64,000 nt of DNA from Neopestalotiopsis rosae. Taxonomy: Eukaryota > Ascomycota > Sordariomycetes > Amphisphaeriales > Sporocadaceae. Positions 1 through 11,836 of this stretch are shown in pieces. A program made the translations under genes and the position numbers. The first letter of the stretch is position 1; every line of letters begins with the position of its first letter. Below the pieces are notes generated by a model that ran no database searches, had not been told where the DNA came from, and saw only the letters and a program-made list of their open reading frames with translations. The stretch spans positions 1,116,001-1,180,000 of the forward strand of contig JALGAS010000002.1 in the NCBI GenBank assembly GCA_023078685.1, given 5' to 3'.

Positions 1-139
1 GGGCGATCGGCAATTGTGTATGGCTATGGGATTGATTTGAAATGGCCAACAGCTTGACGATTGCTCGTAAAGACTAGAAGTCGAAAGCTTTTCCCGATGA
101 GAATTCTTTAATCAAATTTCTGGCACAATTTTGTATCAC

Positions 140-899
140 TCAAAGAACTTGGAGTCTCAGACTTCCATTAATAGCAGATGTAACAAGTTGGTCTTGCATG
201 CCTTGTATCGCCGAGTATCGCGCCTTTACAAACATGGTAGTCTTCCAGGTACCAATGTTCGAGTTTTCCCCAACGAGCGATGTAAACGAAGATCTTCCGT
301 CTAGCAACATGTTATATTCTTCACAGAATACTTTGACTGTGTTGTAACGAATGGGCATGTGCGAAGAGATTATACAACAATTGCGGATTTGCCTGTCCGC
401 TCATTTTACTAAGTTTATTCTAGCCTGGTCAGCCATTAGCATGGTGCACTGCACGCTTATCAGTTAACCGACTCAATCGCGGACCTTTCCGGTCGACAGC
501 AAAGTTGTTGCACGCCTCTCGAAGTGGAAAGCAGTCAGTAGTTGATGAGCATGTCCGGCCATCACTTCGTCGGCACAAACGCATGTAGGCTCCTTTGATT
601 CCACGCGAAAGGTGCTTTTGGATGTAAGGGACCGGTGATACTATACTGATTACCGACTCAATGACCGACAACACCATGTCGGGCGGGTAGTAGTGCGGAC
701 TGCGGAGCATCTCGGTGAACCCCTGCTTACTCTTAACCGCCGCCGAGTCTTCACCGCGCGTGAGTGAGAGAGAGTGTGTGTTCCTGGATACCATTTGGAC
801 CTGCGTTACCAGAGTAGATTGTGTAAACTTCCAATGATAGACTTTAACATATCTGACAGAATAGTAAATATAGCCCTTCCCTTTTGCATTTGGAAGCAC
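140..899 (-). other. Coding-like fragments at the left edge, unresolved
   Basis: Two minus-strand open frames (899-429, 156 codons; 358-140, 72 codons) have fairly protein-like composition, and a third short frame opens with an ATG at 404. I could not find splice sites that join them into one convincing reading frame, and I recognise no domain. They could be exons of a gene running off the left edge, a decayed gene, or chance. Nothing here is firm enough to call a CDS. Confidence 0.2.
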
Positions 900-2250
900 G
901 TCTGCACCACATACATATATTTACAGCATAGCAGCTGCAGTGGCGGGTTACACTCAGATGTGAGAGAGGCAGCTTATTGAGCACAGCCGCAAAACGAGTG
1001 TGTCTGTGTCTGTGTGTCTTTTTTAAAGTTGTTGCCATTTTTAACAACAAGCGACGTGCAGCTGACGATGCGAGTCTTGATTCGCTAGTATGCAGACCCC
1101 CCGCCTTGGCTTGCAGGGCCCGCTGCTAGTTTGCTAGGGGTAAGCACTGATCGATGTTCGTCATGGGCGGCAGCAGTTGGGCGGAGGGCCTTGGAGGGGA
1201 GGAGTAAGACCCTGCCTGGGCTTATTTCCCATAGAGAGTTCAACTTGCGAGGAGGGGCAAGCAATTAATTGTTGGTTGTCTTCTTTTTGAATTGCATATG
1301 TCCATGCGGGACCGATGCCCGACGGACGAACAACGTTGAAGTTTGTTACTGCTGCAATGACATGTCAAGCATGTGTCGAGGTAATCCTGCCTTGCTATGC
1401 TTGCCTGCCTCATGCCAAGCGTAATGTAGCATCAGCCTAGGGGGGCCAACTCTCTACTATGATTTAGAGTGGCGGGTCACATGGCTCGAGTTCCCTTTAC
1501 TGTTAATTTACGTTCTTGTTTGTGTCGTCGATACGAGGTTTAGAGTAGACCCGGCAAAGTCTGGCAGACTGATCGGAAGGAATCCATTGCCTGCTACTTT
1601 CAAAACAGTCAAAGGGGACGGAGTCATGTCATTTCGACATCGTCGGGAGCCTGATTATTGGGTAGCGGGCAAAGGTCCCCGGGGCTGAGGATTGGATAGG
1701 ACCTTTTGGTATTAGTGGTACAGATTACACGGCACTGTAGATGGATGGCACAGAGGAGGAAATGCATTGAATTCGTCAAGGAAGGCAGGCAGGCTTGGAA
1801 GTAAGAATACCGTCACCCAATTCTTGTCAATCCCATCTCATCCCGTTCCATTCTACCGCCTCTCTCTCAGCCTCTCCACTTGTGACACCCAAGCAGGCCA
1901 AGCCCATGCACAGCAGCGTTGTAGTAGTGAGAGTCTGGGTACTATTAGTGCTTGGCTCGGTACACTGTAAAAACCACGACACTACCCGTAGTCTTGCATA
2001 GGTAGCTTTGGACCCCCGGTCGGGAAGGAACAAACCTTGGAAAACTTCGCCTCTTTTCCCTCTTCTTCCTCCTCCTCCCACTCGAAATCCCCCTTCCAAC
2101 CAATTTTACCCAAATTTGCTTTGTTTTTTAATTTACCATTCCCCTGGTGATGCATTCAATTGCCTTTTCCTGGACGATTTGCTTCTGTCGCGACTATACC
2201 GAGATACTGTTGTTCATATAGGCTCTCGCTCTTGCGCGCGCGACAGAGTC
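900..2250. other. Intergenic; no gene seen
   Basis: No frame longer than about 90 codons looks coding. The stretch contains short GT-rich runs near 1000-1018 and pyrimidine-rich tracts near 1850-1880 and 2050-2080. The last few hundred bases are probably the promoter and 5' leader of the Ser-rich membrane protein gene that follows. Confidence 0.5.
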
Positions 2251-3947
2251 ATGTATAAACAATTGCTTCTCCACAACCTCATGTTCCGGCTGCCACCCGC
2301 AACCTTGATCCTGGTCTTCTCAACAGTCCTGGGCCTAACTGATGCGCATGCGCTACCGCGACAAACCACCACTGTACAACACCACGAGCTGCAGCACATT
2401 GTCGCCTGGCCGCCGATACCTACAGAGGCACCGCTCTCGCCTTTTGAACTATTGCGCAGGCAGGAGGACAATACAATATGTGGTTATATCGGGGATTTAC
2501 CAGCAACATGCTCGGCCGGGTCGCATTGCGTGTTGGACACGGAGCATAGTGTTATGGGATGCTGCCCCAACGGAGGCGCTTGTACAGCGGGAGTCTTTAC
2601 CGGCTGCGTCGATTTCAATAGTGGCCCTCAAACAGAGGACAATCCATATGTCTACACATGCGCCGGATCCGATGTTTGCTATAAAAACGATTTTGGAGGA
2701 GGAGTCTCTCAATTCGGCTGTGGGACATCTTCGAGCCTAGCAACGACTGTCCAGTCAATGTTGAGTGGTACGGATGTGATGATTATCACCAGCGCCGTAG
2801 CCTTGACTGCCACGCCAACAACACTTTCCGAGCCAACTACAATTAACCCAAGCACGGGCACGAGGAGTTATTCGTCCTCTTCAAGTAGTAGCTCCTCTTC
2901 AAGCTCCTCGAGCTCCACCAGCTCTTCGTCATCATCGAGCTCTTCCTCTTCCTCGAGCTCTTCCTCTTCCTCGTCGACATCTGCTGCTACATCAACCACC
3001 CGATCAGCCACAAGTTCAGGTACATCAGCGCCTACTGAAGCACCAGCGACCACCTCATCATCTTTTGATCGCACTGGCGCAATTGTTGGAGGCACAATTG
3101 CTGGTGTCGCCGTTCTTGCCGCAGCCATTGCTATTGCCGTCTTCTGTTTTCGAAAACACCGGAACAGGCGCCAAGGACCTGGTCCTACGCCCAGCGCCGC
3201 GCCGACTTCTGAATATATGAGGTAAGTGACTTGAACATGATATCATAAGCCTCGCAGTTATGCGCGCATGAGCTAATCTCTAACTTCAGTCCCATAAGAT
3301 CTCACGGTGCAGCATTTGCTCCTCTACCAACGTGGCAGGAAGAGGAGGAGCCAGTAACACCGCAGCCGGGCTTTAATCAACCACATTACAACCAGCCACA
3401 TGGCCCAGCAGACCATGTGCTTGACACCTACACACCATACGGCCCTGCGCAAAGCCATGGCGCAGAGGTCTCTCGTGGGCAATACGGAGCGCCGCCCAGC
3501 GCACACGATTTTATGGCTGTTCCTCGTGCAGTGGAGGGCACGCCCATTGCTGATGCCCACATGAGAAACCCATCCCACGAAATAGATGACTTTTCTCATG
3601 CTTATACACCGGCCGTTGGGCAAACCCGCATGGATGACGATCAACAGCCGCTTACAAGCTCAGCATACCCTCATGACTTTTCTCATGGCTACATGGCTTC
3701 AGCCGGGCAGTATCACCCGGAGGACTCTCATGGCTACATGGGCCCAGCAGGGCAGTACCACCCGGAGGATTCTCATGGCTACATGGCTCCAGCCGGGCAG
3801 TACCACCCGCAGGAAACCCAACAACCCCCCACAAGCCCAACCCAACATTACTCGGAATCCGATCATGGAGGAGGCACACATAGATCAGGTGATCGGCCGC
3901 TGTGGCAGCAGAATATCAGGGGCAGCCGAAACTTGACGTGGATGTAA
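2251..3947 (+). CDS. Ser-rich secreted single-pass membrane protein with repeat-bearing tail
   Basis: Two exons (2251-3221 and 3290-3947; intron with GTAAGT donor and CTTCAG acceptor, 68 bases) encode about 542 residues. The first in-frame ATG is at 2251; the ATG at 2281 gives a tidier signal peptide and may be the real start. After the signal come a Cys-containing extracellular region (about residues 60-170), a long Ser/Thr-rich stalk (about 205-270), one hydrophobic helix (about 272-295) followed by a basic FRKHRNRR stop-transfer segment, and a hydrophilic Pro/His/Gln-rich tail. The tail carries three near-perfect 15-residue repeats starting SHGYM. The architecture resembles fungal cell-wall stress sensors (Wsc/Mid2-like), but I see no WSC domain, so that role is inferred from layout only. 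Exon 2 is fixed by frame continuity over the splice. Confidence 0.8.
2866..2985 (+). repeat. Serine-codon run (TCN/AGY) in the stalk
   Basis: This low-complexity tract encodes an almost unbroken run of about 38 serines with a few threonines, mixing TCN and AGY codons. Mixed codons suggest selection for serine at the protein level rather than simple slippage. It forms the probable O-mannosylated stalk of the membrane protein. Confidence 0.85.
3681..3815 (+). repeat. 45-bp tandem repeat, three copies
   Basis: Three tandem 45-base units start at 3681, 3726 and 3771. Each encodes SHGYM, a two-residue variable site, AGQYHP, then acidic residues. A degenerate related unit (FSHAYTPAVGQ) lies upstream near 3594. 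Unit length is a multiple of three, so copy-number change would keep the frame of the cytoplasmic tail. Confidence 0.9.
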
Positions 3948-4887
3948 AGCTTCAAGTGTATATGGAAGCTGTATTTATTGAGCTCTTAGAGGTTTGCTTG
4001 TTTTGCATAAACTTGCGTGGTATTCGGCATTTGCTAAAGGAGTTTTGGATTGGGTCATTAGCATAGGCACGACACGCCGTTTGGAAACTGGGAAATGTTT
4101 CTTGTACGCATGGCGTTCTGGATGGGTCATTCAAAGATGAAGCATATGGCTATATCATATTTACGGGCAATAAGCATGAGCAGTGCCGGTATAGCACTGC
4201 TCGACTAAAGAAATTAATCATTATTATTTACTCACTTATTGAATTTCTCTCAGATTCTTGCTAGTGTGCTGTTGTTCCAAAAAGGTGGGATTGAGCGAGT
4301 TGACAGCCTTGAATTTTAAAGGAATGAAGATTGAGACTGAAGAGGTTTCGTCTCATTGAGAGGACTTGTCCCATGACGTACAGCCACAAAATTGAAACAC
4401 CCTCGTTCAGAGGATTCCACGGAAGAGGAAGCAGGAGACTCTTTGATCATTGTTGCCTCATGCAAGGCAGATTTGGAGTGTTCTCCGCGTCCGCGAGATT
4501 CGAGTGCTGGTTCTTAAAGTATGCGTTACATGTTACACGCCCGAATAACGAAACCCATGCACCTGCTCTGACGAGATTGCACAACGGACCATGAACGGAT
4601 TGATCATCGAGATTGCCGACCTTGGACCATGATATCCGCGTCTTTCGATAAGGCAAGTCTTTGGTAATGAAGCTCATTATTGAAATTATGACTTGGTTGC
4701 CAGAGAAAAAAAAATGATACTTGTGTAGTACAATATACATGCAAACTGACTAATAAATGTCAATTAGTATACATTCTGCATCCACTATAGAATAGTGGCA
4801 CTTAGCTTTGCCTAGGCCTATGTCTTAGCCTGGAGGGCCCCTGTCTTCTGTGCAGGTACCCCGCGATTAGAGCCCATTAAAAGTGCG
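3948..4887. other. Intergenic between membrane protein and thymidylate synthase
   Basis: No convincing gene; small frames at 4331-4594 (+) and 4447-4740 (-) overlap each other and resemble nothing known. The first part is the 3' region of the preceding gene and the last part is the thymidylate synthase promoter. Confidence 0.5.
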
Positions 4888-4893
4888 ACGCGA
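4888..4893. promoter_or_regulatory. MCB-like half site ACGCGA
   Basis: ACGCGA lies 8 bases upstream of a perfect MCB and has the ACGCG core. Paired ACGCG cores are typical of MBF targets in yeasts. The assignment is by motif only. Confidence 0.45.
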
Positions 4894-4900
4894 CTAAGAG

Positions 4901-4906
4901 ACGCGT
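4901..4906. promoter_or_regulatory. MluI cell-cycle box (MCB) upstream of thymidylate synthase
   Basis: The sequence ACGCGTCA contains the palindromic MCB and fits the extended ACGCGTNA consensus. It lies about 100 bases upstream of the thymidylate synthase ATG. In yeasts, MBF binds MCBs to drive G1/S expression of DNA-synthesis genes, including the thymidylate synthase gene CDC21, so both position and target make sense. Binding has not been shown here. Confidence 0.65.
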
Positions 4907-5006
4907 CAAAAGTCCAACCCGCTTGTCATCGCTCAGTTTGAATTGTGCGCAAAACACGACAACTACAGTACTGAGAGCGAGAACTCACGAAAGAAATAGA
5001 TACAAA

Positions 5007-6102
<1,096 letters not shown>

Positions 6103-7269
6103 GAGAACAGAGAAGGAGGACGAGCGAAACTAGTCGTGGCTACTGCATGTCGGCCGGAGAAATGACACGGAATAAGGAGAAGGGCTATCAACAAGGGAGG
6201 GAAAACACTTGTCAACCAAGGTAATTGGTATTTGGGAGTAAATCATTGGGATCGTATATCAGACGTTGTGCTGCGCAAAGCTCAGCGATGTCATCTTGTT
6301 TGGTGCTGGTTATAGAAGTGTACATAGAGAATTGAGACTTGTCACAACAACTACAAAATACCTTTGGTTCATATGGGCAGTCGGTTGGTTAAGACGGATT
6401 GCGTACTACCTAGGTATAGCTTATTTATTATTTTGGCCTTTTCACAATACGTTACTATTAAGAAACACATTCGATTGAATACTTGGACGTTTTGCTTGCG
6501 AATATTCTAGACAAGGGTAAGTCTCTTGTGGCATGTTGCATATCTGAGCTGGTGCGACATGCATGATTTGATTTGCATCTAATCTATGCATGTATTTTGC
6601 CGGTAACATGAGGCACACTGGGTGGGAGATTTATCAGAGTCTGGGTCCCAAACGTTCTGTTAGGTGCGAGTCACTCTAAAAATCACCAAACTGAGATTAA
6701 TAACCATTTAATGAAATACTTTTTACAATTATCCGTAGTCTTGAGTAGAGTGCCAATGAAACCAAGAAGCAATACAATTACGCACTTGAGCAGGTACAGC
6801 ATCGGAAAGCGAGAAATGCAATCGGGGAAAGAGCAAGCAAGTGGGGCCACCGGAACGCGGCTACTTGTTGCGCTTTGGCCAATAGAAATATCGCCCAAGT
6901 GAGGGGCAAGCCCCGGGGTTTATTTGGTTGTTCCCGCTACCCAAACTTGACTTTTGAAATCCCGCTCTCTTCATAACCTCCTCCTCCTTTACAAGCAAAA
7001 AAAAAGAAAAGAAGGGATAACCATCAAAGCCGCAGCACGCGCAGAGGCAAAGAAACACGTCCATAAACATAAACCCCCGACAACGCGATTGTCGTCGCTT
7101 AATTCCCCAGCCCGCTAACAACAAAGACCCCCCCAAATTCCTCCTCTCTCCCCAATTGCATTGTGTTGTCGACCCCCATCGACACGCCAATTCATTCACC
7201 GTGGCCAACGAATCGGATATAGCGAATGCCGCTATCAATTCACTTCGTGTGATTGATCCGGAACTGACC
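6103..7269. other. Intergenic; promoter of the HTH protein gene
   Basis: No gene is supported. Short frames at 6266-6478 and 6711-6902 lack protein-like character. A CCAAT box occurs near 6880, and a C-rich pyrimidine tract (about 7120-7155) sits in the probable core promoter or leader of the downstream gene. Confidence 0.5.
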
Positions 7270-8370
7270 ATGTCGTCCGTCGATGTCAACACGGGCCCGG
7301 ACGATCTCAGTCCCGCAGACGAGACTACCGTCACCACACCAAAGGAACGCCATTCTCTTACCCTCGATCAGCGACGCGCTCTCCGTCGCTGGGCCCACTC
7401 GCAGACCACGCGCCCGAGCCACAAGGCTTGTATCGAGTGGTTCTTTGGTCAATACGGCCAAAACATTTCACAATCCACTATTTCCCACTCGCTATCGCCA
7501 AAGTATGCTCGTCTTGACAATGACAACCAATTCAGTGGCTCGCGTCTGCGCTTTGGCAATTGGCCCGATGTTGAAAAGCTAGTTTTGCTGTGGCATCAGC
7601 AAGTCGTTGCCGGAGGCCGCAACCCTTCAAATGAGGATCTAGCGGACAAGGCAAAAACCATCTTCCAACAACTGCCCCGTTACAAGGGTGAGACGCCTCC
7701 CGAATTCTCACCCGGCTGGATTCATCGGTTCAAGAAGCGCTACGGTCTGCTCATTCGGCGCCAACGTCGCCATGGCAATGCTCCCAACCCAGCCGACGAT
7801 ATTCCGTATCTCGTCGATGCCGTTCCGCGCTTCATGACCATTTCCCAGGAGACCAGCCCTGCCGCCATTAGAGATGCAGTGCTCCGCGTCGTCGGTGTAG
7901 AGGCTACTCTGGGTATATGCGCCAGAGTGCGCGACGAGATCATCCGTCGCATGGAGAACCCCAACCAGCCTCACGCGCCCCTGCCCGGAGATCCGCAGGA
8001 GCCAGAGTCCTTTGTCGAGGAAGATCCCGAGGTGGTGCTGCAAAATGCACTGCGCGCGCTGCAGCAGGAGGAGGCGGATGCAGAGGCGGAAGCCGCTGCT
8101 GTCCGCGACCAGCGCGAACGCCAGGAACAGGGACTACCTCCTCTGCCCGTCATGCAAACGCCTCAGCAACAACCTGCTCAAGCAGCCCGACCTGTGGGCA
8201 GGTTCACGCCTGCCGCCCCTGAGGGGGAGCTAACCTTGACGCCCATCTCCAGCGGTGGACCAGTCGCCTCTAATGACCGGCCGCTGCGATGCCCGTTCTG
8301 CGTCAATCAACGCATGTTGAGAACAATCAAGGAAGCTGTCGAGCATATGAGTACCCACGTGGTTGTCTGA
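7270..8370 (+). CDS. CENP-B-type HTH DNA-binding protein
   Basis: One exon encodes 366 residues; the frame is open upstream to 7156, but the first ATG is at 7270. Residues about 25-85 look like the N-terminal HTH of CENP-B/Abp1 proteins (LTLDQRRALRRWAH ... ISQSTISHSLS). Residues about 105-170 look like the second, Tc5-type HTH_CENPB domain, ending in the diagnostic PGWIHRFKKRYGL. Family members bind specific DNA: fission yeast Abp1/Cbh proteins act at centromeres and retrotransposons, and pogo/Tc5 transposases use the same module. No DDE transposase domain follows; instead there is an acidic, Gln/Ala-rich, coiled-coil-like region and a C-terminal Cys2-His2-like motif (CPFC ... HMSTH). It is probably a nuclear, possibly domesticated, DNA-binding protein. 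Confidence 0.85.
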   Translation: MSSVDVNTGPDDLSPADETTVTTPKERHSLTLDQRRALRRWAHSQTTRPSHKACIEWFFGQYGQNISQSTISHSLSPKYARLDNDNQFSGSRLRFGNWPDVEKLVLLWHQQVVAGGRNPSNEDLADKAKTIFQQLPRYKGETPPEFSPGWIHRFKKRYGLLIRRQRRHGNAPNPADDIPYLVDAVPRFMTISQETSPAAIRDAVLRVVGVEATLGICARVRDEIIRRMENPNQPHAPLPGDPQEPESFVEEDPEVVLQNALRALQQEEADAEAEAAAVRDQRERQEQGLPPLPVMQTPQQQPAQAARPVGRFTPAAPEGELTLTPISSGGPVASNDRPLRCPFCVNQRMLRTIKEAVEHMSTHVVV

Positions 8371-9722
8371 TGAGACTCGGAATAGGCCGCGGAGGAATTG
8401 AATTGGCGAACAGGCTGTGTGGTGGAAACCCACAGTCGACAGCTCGACACTGGCATCTTGTATGATGTATGGAAGAATGGCGCAGTCGCGAATGTCTCTC
8501 GCCTGGTTTTTGTGTCTATTGGCAAGGCGTTATGCAAGGAGTATCGGCTGGGTGTCCCTATCGTTGAGCAGCCCAGCTACAAGCAGGCTATCGCTGCATC
8601 TGTAGCATGAGAGCATGAGGGTATTGCAGGCATCGGTTTGTGTTCGGACTATATTCAGGAGGTCAAGATATGTCACAAGACCTGGCTTTGCGGGCATAGC
8701 TATCATAATTGATACAGGAGAGCTGCCTCGGACACGATTTACCACATTTTCTTATCTCCTCTGGTGACTTGCATATAATGTAACCATCTTTCAGGATATG
8801 ATTTCAAGTGATCTTGACTTTAGGGCTTGGTAGAAATTCTGACACCTGCCCAGGTGGAATTGCATTCGACCGATTCGAATGCAACGCTGCTTCATAATTG
8901 AAGATGCTCAGCAATATTTACGCCAATTTCTGCACACTGCCAACACACTTTTCTCTCCTCGTGATCAAACTCAGCGAGTCAACGGGGTATTATCAGTCAT
9001 TGAATACGTTCATTTCCCATTTCGGTCAAGTACACAGAATTACCTAACCTAGGCCAGCCGTCACAAGAAGTTTTCCGGAGAACCGCAAAGCATTTATCAA
9101 ATCCATAGCTTTCATTCTCATCGTCCATGGCAATCCCATCATGCTTTGTATTGAGGCAGTTCAAGTTCCCCCCTTGGTGAACCTAGTGCTCAACTGAAAA
9201 CCATCCATTCAGAAATTTACAAAGTTTCCCCCTCGCGGGAGTTTGCGGGCCCCCTCATTTCGCAGCTCAAAAATAAGTGCAGCTCCTCATCTACCAAGAA
9301 TTCGCATTCCAATGTAATGTCAAAAAGGCCTGGCTATGAACATGAACAAGAACCAGAAAATTGCAGACACAGTGCATGGGCAAACAAACGTGTCTCGAGT
9401 CTACCTCGAACACCGGGCAATGATCGCGTAGACGAAGAGGAATCCAGTATGTCGATTGTGCATGTAGACGTCGAGATGTGCGACTCTGCAATGAAGCAGA
9501 GGCCGGAAGGTGGCTCAAATCGCCAAGGGTGATTCACGCAAACGTACGGAATCTGTGATGCCCATAAAAAAAGAAGAAGAGAAATAAATTGTGAGTGTGC
9601 TTTTTTCAAACGTCCGGCTAGTGGACCGTTGCCTCCAAATATGCAGATGAGAAGTTCAAAGGGTATATAATAGGAACAGTTTCGAAATGTCGACGAATAG
9701 GCAAGGCGCTACCCTTCCTCTT
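8371..9722. other. Intergenic; no gene seen
   Basis: This spacer lies between two convergent genes. The small frames present (for example 8398-8610 and 9291-9518) show no recognisable motif. It probably holds the two 3' untranslated regions. Confidence 0.5.
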
Positions 9723-11836
9723 TTATACTTGCTCGACGAAAATGACGAGCTTCTCATTGTGGTCCAAGGCGTAGTTGAGGTCGTTATCGCTCATCAATCC
9801 TAGCTTGTCTCCACTGGCCTCGTCTCGGTAAAAGAGCTCCAATTCACCCGCAACCTTGACTCTTTCGCGAACTTTGTCGTTCAGCATCTGATAGTCGATG
9901 TCTGATGGGACTCGGATGACAAATGTGTCGCCGTTGAAGAAGAGCTTAACCTTGAAAACTGCGGTTTGCTGCTGTGGCGCCGTTCCAGGTGTGAGAGATG
10001 TTTGTGACGGATGAGAAAGTCCCGAGTTCTCGCGCGTCATCTGCGGGCCATTTTGCATTTGTCGTGGTGCCGATCCCGGGGCGCCGTAACCGTTGCCATT
10101 CAAGGTATTTCGCGAAGACTGTCCTGACACGCCGTCGGCTGGTGAGTCGGAAGAAGATAATCCAGAGCCTTGCGATAGTCGGTACTCGTCACCGTTTCCA
10201 TCAATTTCGTAGTCGCCTTCTCTAGGCGCAAAGAATTGTCTGACAAGATTGCATCTTGCGATATAATCAGGTTGTCCCAAAAGGTTCTTCACGTATGCAT
10301 CCAAATTATGCAGTCGGCCCTCTGTAATGGCGTCGGTTACATAATTGACTGGTCCAGGCATATAGGGCAGTGTGCGCTTCTGTGTGTTGGTGTTGCCAGC
10401 CTCGGCAGGGAATTCCGTCAGAAGGGCAATTTGAAAATCGTAGAAATCCTCGTAGTAACGAGACAATTCCCAGTGGCGGCCGTCCTCAAGCTGAGCTTCA
10501 ATGACAAACCAGTATTTCTCCTCGGCGAAACAGTAACGAGGTATCCGTGCCGACAGAGGAGCTAGTAGAGAGTTGCCGGTCTTGGCAGCGCCGTATGGGT
10601 TTTGTTGAGTATTGCGCTGCTGTTGCTGAGGGGATTGAGGGTTGCTCTGTGGTTGTTGCTATGTCATGTCAGCTATTCGCTTCTCACATACATCATCTGA
10701 TCTTGGTACTCACTTGTTGACTGGTGCGGTTGCCACCTTGCTGTATGCTCATGCGCTCCATGCCTTGCTCGAGGCCAGAGCCTTGCGAGCCTGGCGGACC
10801 ACCACCGTCGAATTTACCAAGAGTGATGCTGCTGTTCTTATACTCGGCAGCCATCTTCTTCCATTCCTCAACACGGGGTACACCAGCCCTCTTCACGGCA
10901 TCATGGGGATTCTGAACGGCTGTGTCTGTAGACATGTCTCGTATCTCAACAAACGATACTGGAATGAGGCCGGGACCACCAAGTCTTCCGATCGGCTTGG
11001 CGACAAACCATTCTGGGTTGGATTGAGCAATGACGATAATCGCTTCACCGGCCTTGGCTTCCAGCTCATCTGCTCTTTCGGCTTGAAAATCGTACATGAC
11101 GATACCATACACCATGGCACCGTTGTTATTCTTCAGCGCGGATTTGGAGTTACGTTGGCTCGCAGGTGCTGGAGTAGGAGATGTCTGTTCAGCGTATCCG
11201 GAGTCGTGGTCGGGATTCTTGGAGCCAGGACGTGGAGAGTCGGACTGAGCGCTATCTCTCTCTGTGCGACCTAGAGCCTGGAAGAAAGAGACAGGCACAA
11301 GACCACGTGCATCAGGCAGGGCTGGGTTGCAAGCCTCGTACCAGTCATTGTCATTCTCACGGCCAATGACATGGAAAAAGTCTCCTCGCGAGAAACTCAA
11401 CTCCTGAGCATTTTGACCTTCGTAGTCATAAAGAGCCCGAATAACCTGCACATACTTAGAATCAGTATTGAGTTACGGTGATAAAAAGGGGCCCAAGACG
11501 GGAAACAGGCAAGAATATACCTTTTTCGGCGGGACGATCGCCACAGCAGCCTTGGGTGCAATAGAAACCTGAGCGCCCTTTTCCTTCTCGCCCTTGATGG
11601 ATCTTCGAAGAGCCTTTCTCAAAATGTCAGTTATTCTGGTCTCCGAATGGGTAATCGACAGGCGCATGAACTCGGAAGTTTGGGTGTACATGACTGCGCA
11701 AAATTATGCTTATCTCAAGCAGAACCGAGCTGGGCAGGCAAACAAGAAATATTTCCGCAGATGTCTCGCCAGTGGAAGCAGGAGACGGGTCGTGGCAGGG
11801 AAGGGGAAGCGCTGGATTAAAAAGACGCACCTTCAT
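9723..11836 (-). CDS. bem1: Bem1/Scd2 polarity scaffold (SH3-SH3-PX-PB1)
   Basis: Four exons are proposed: 11836-11831, 11613-11521, 11445-10714 and 10658-9723, about 588 residues. Order of domains: first SH3 (about 34-92, starting RALYDYEG), second SH3 (about 160-220, YDFQAERADELE), PX (about 310-412, SRYYEDFYDFQ), and C-terminal PB1 (about 509-588, with acidic SDNDLNYAL). This is the Bem1/Scd2 layout: the protein links the Cdc42 GEF (via PB1), PAK kinase and Cdc42 at sites of polarised growth. The first exon would be only ATGAAG, giving an N-terminus MKALRRSIKGEKEK; the acceptor is preceded by a good AACTGAC branch point. Without that micro-exon the start would be the ATG at 11691. Exon-exon joins keep the frame at every splice. 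Confidence 0.92.
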
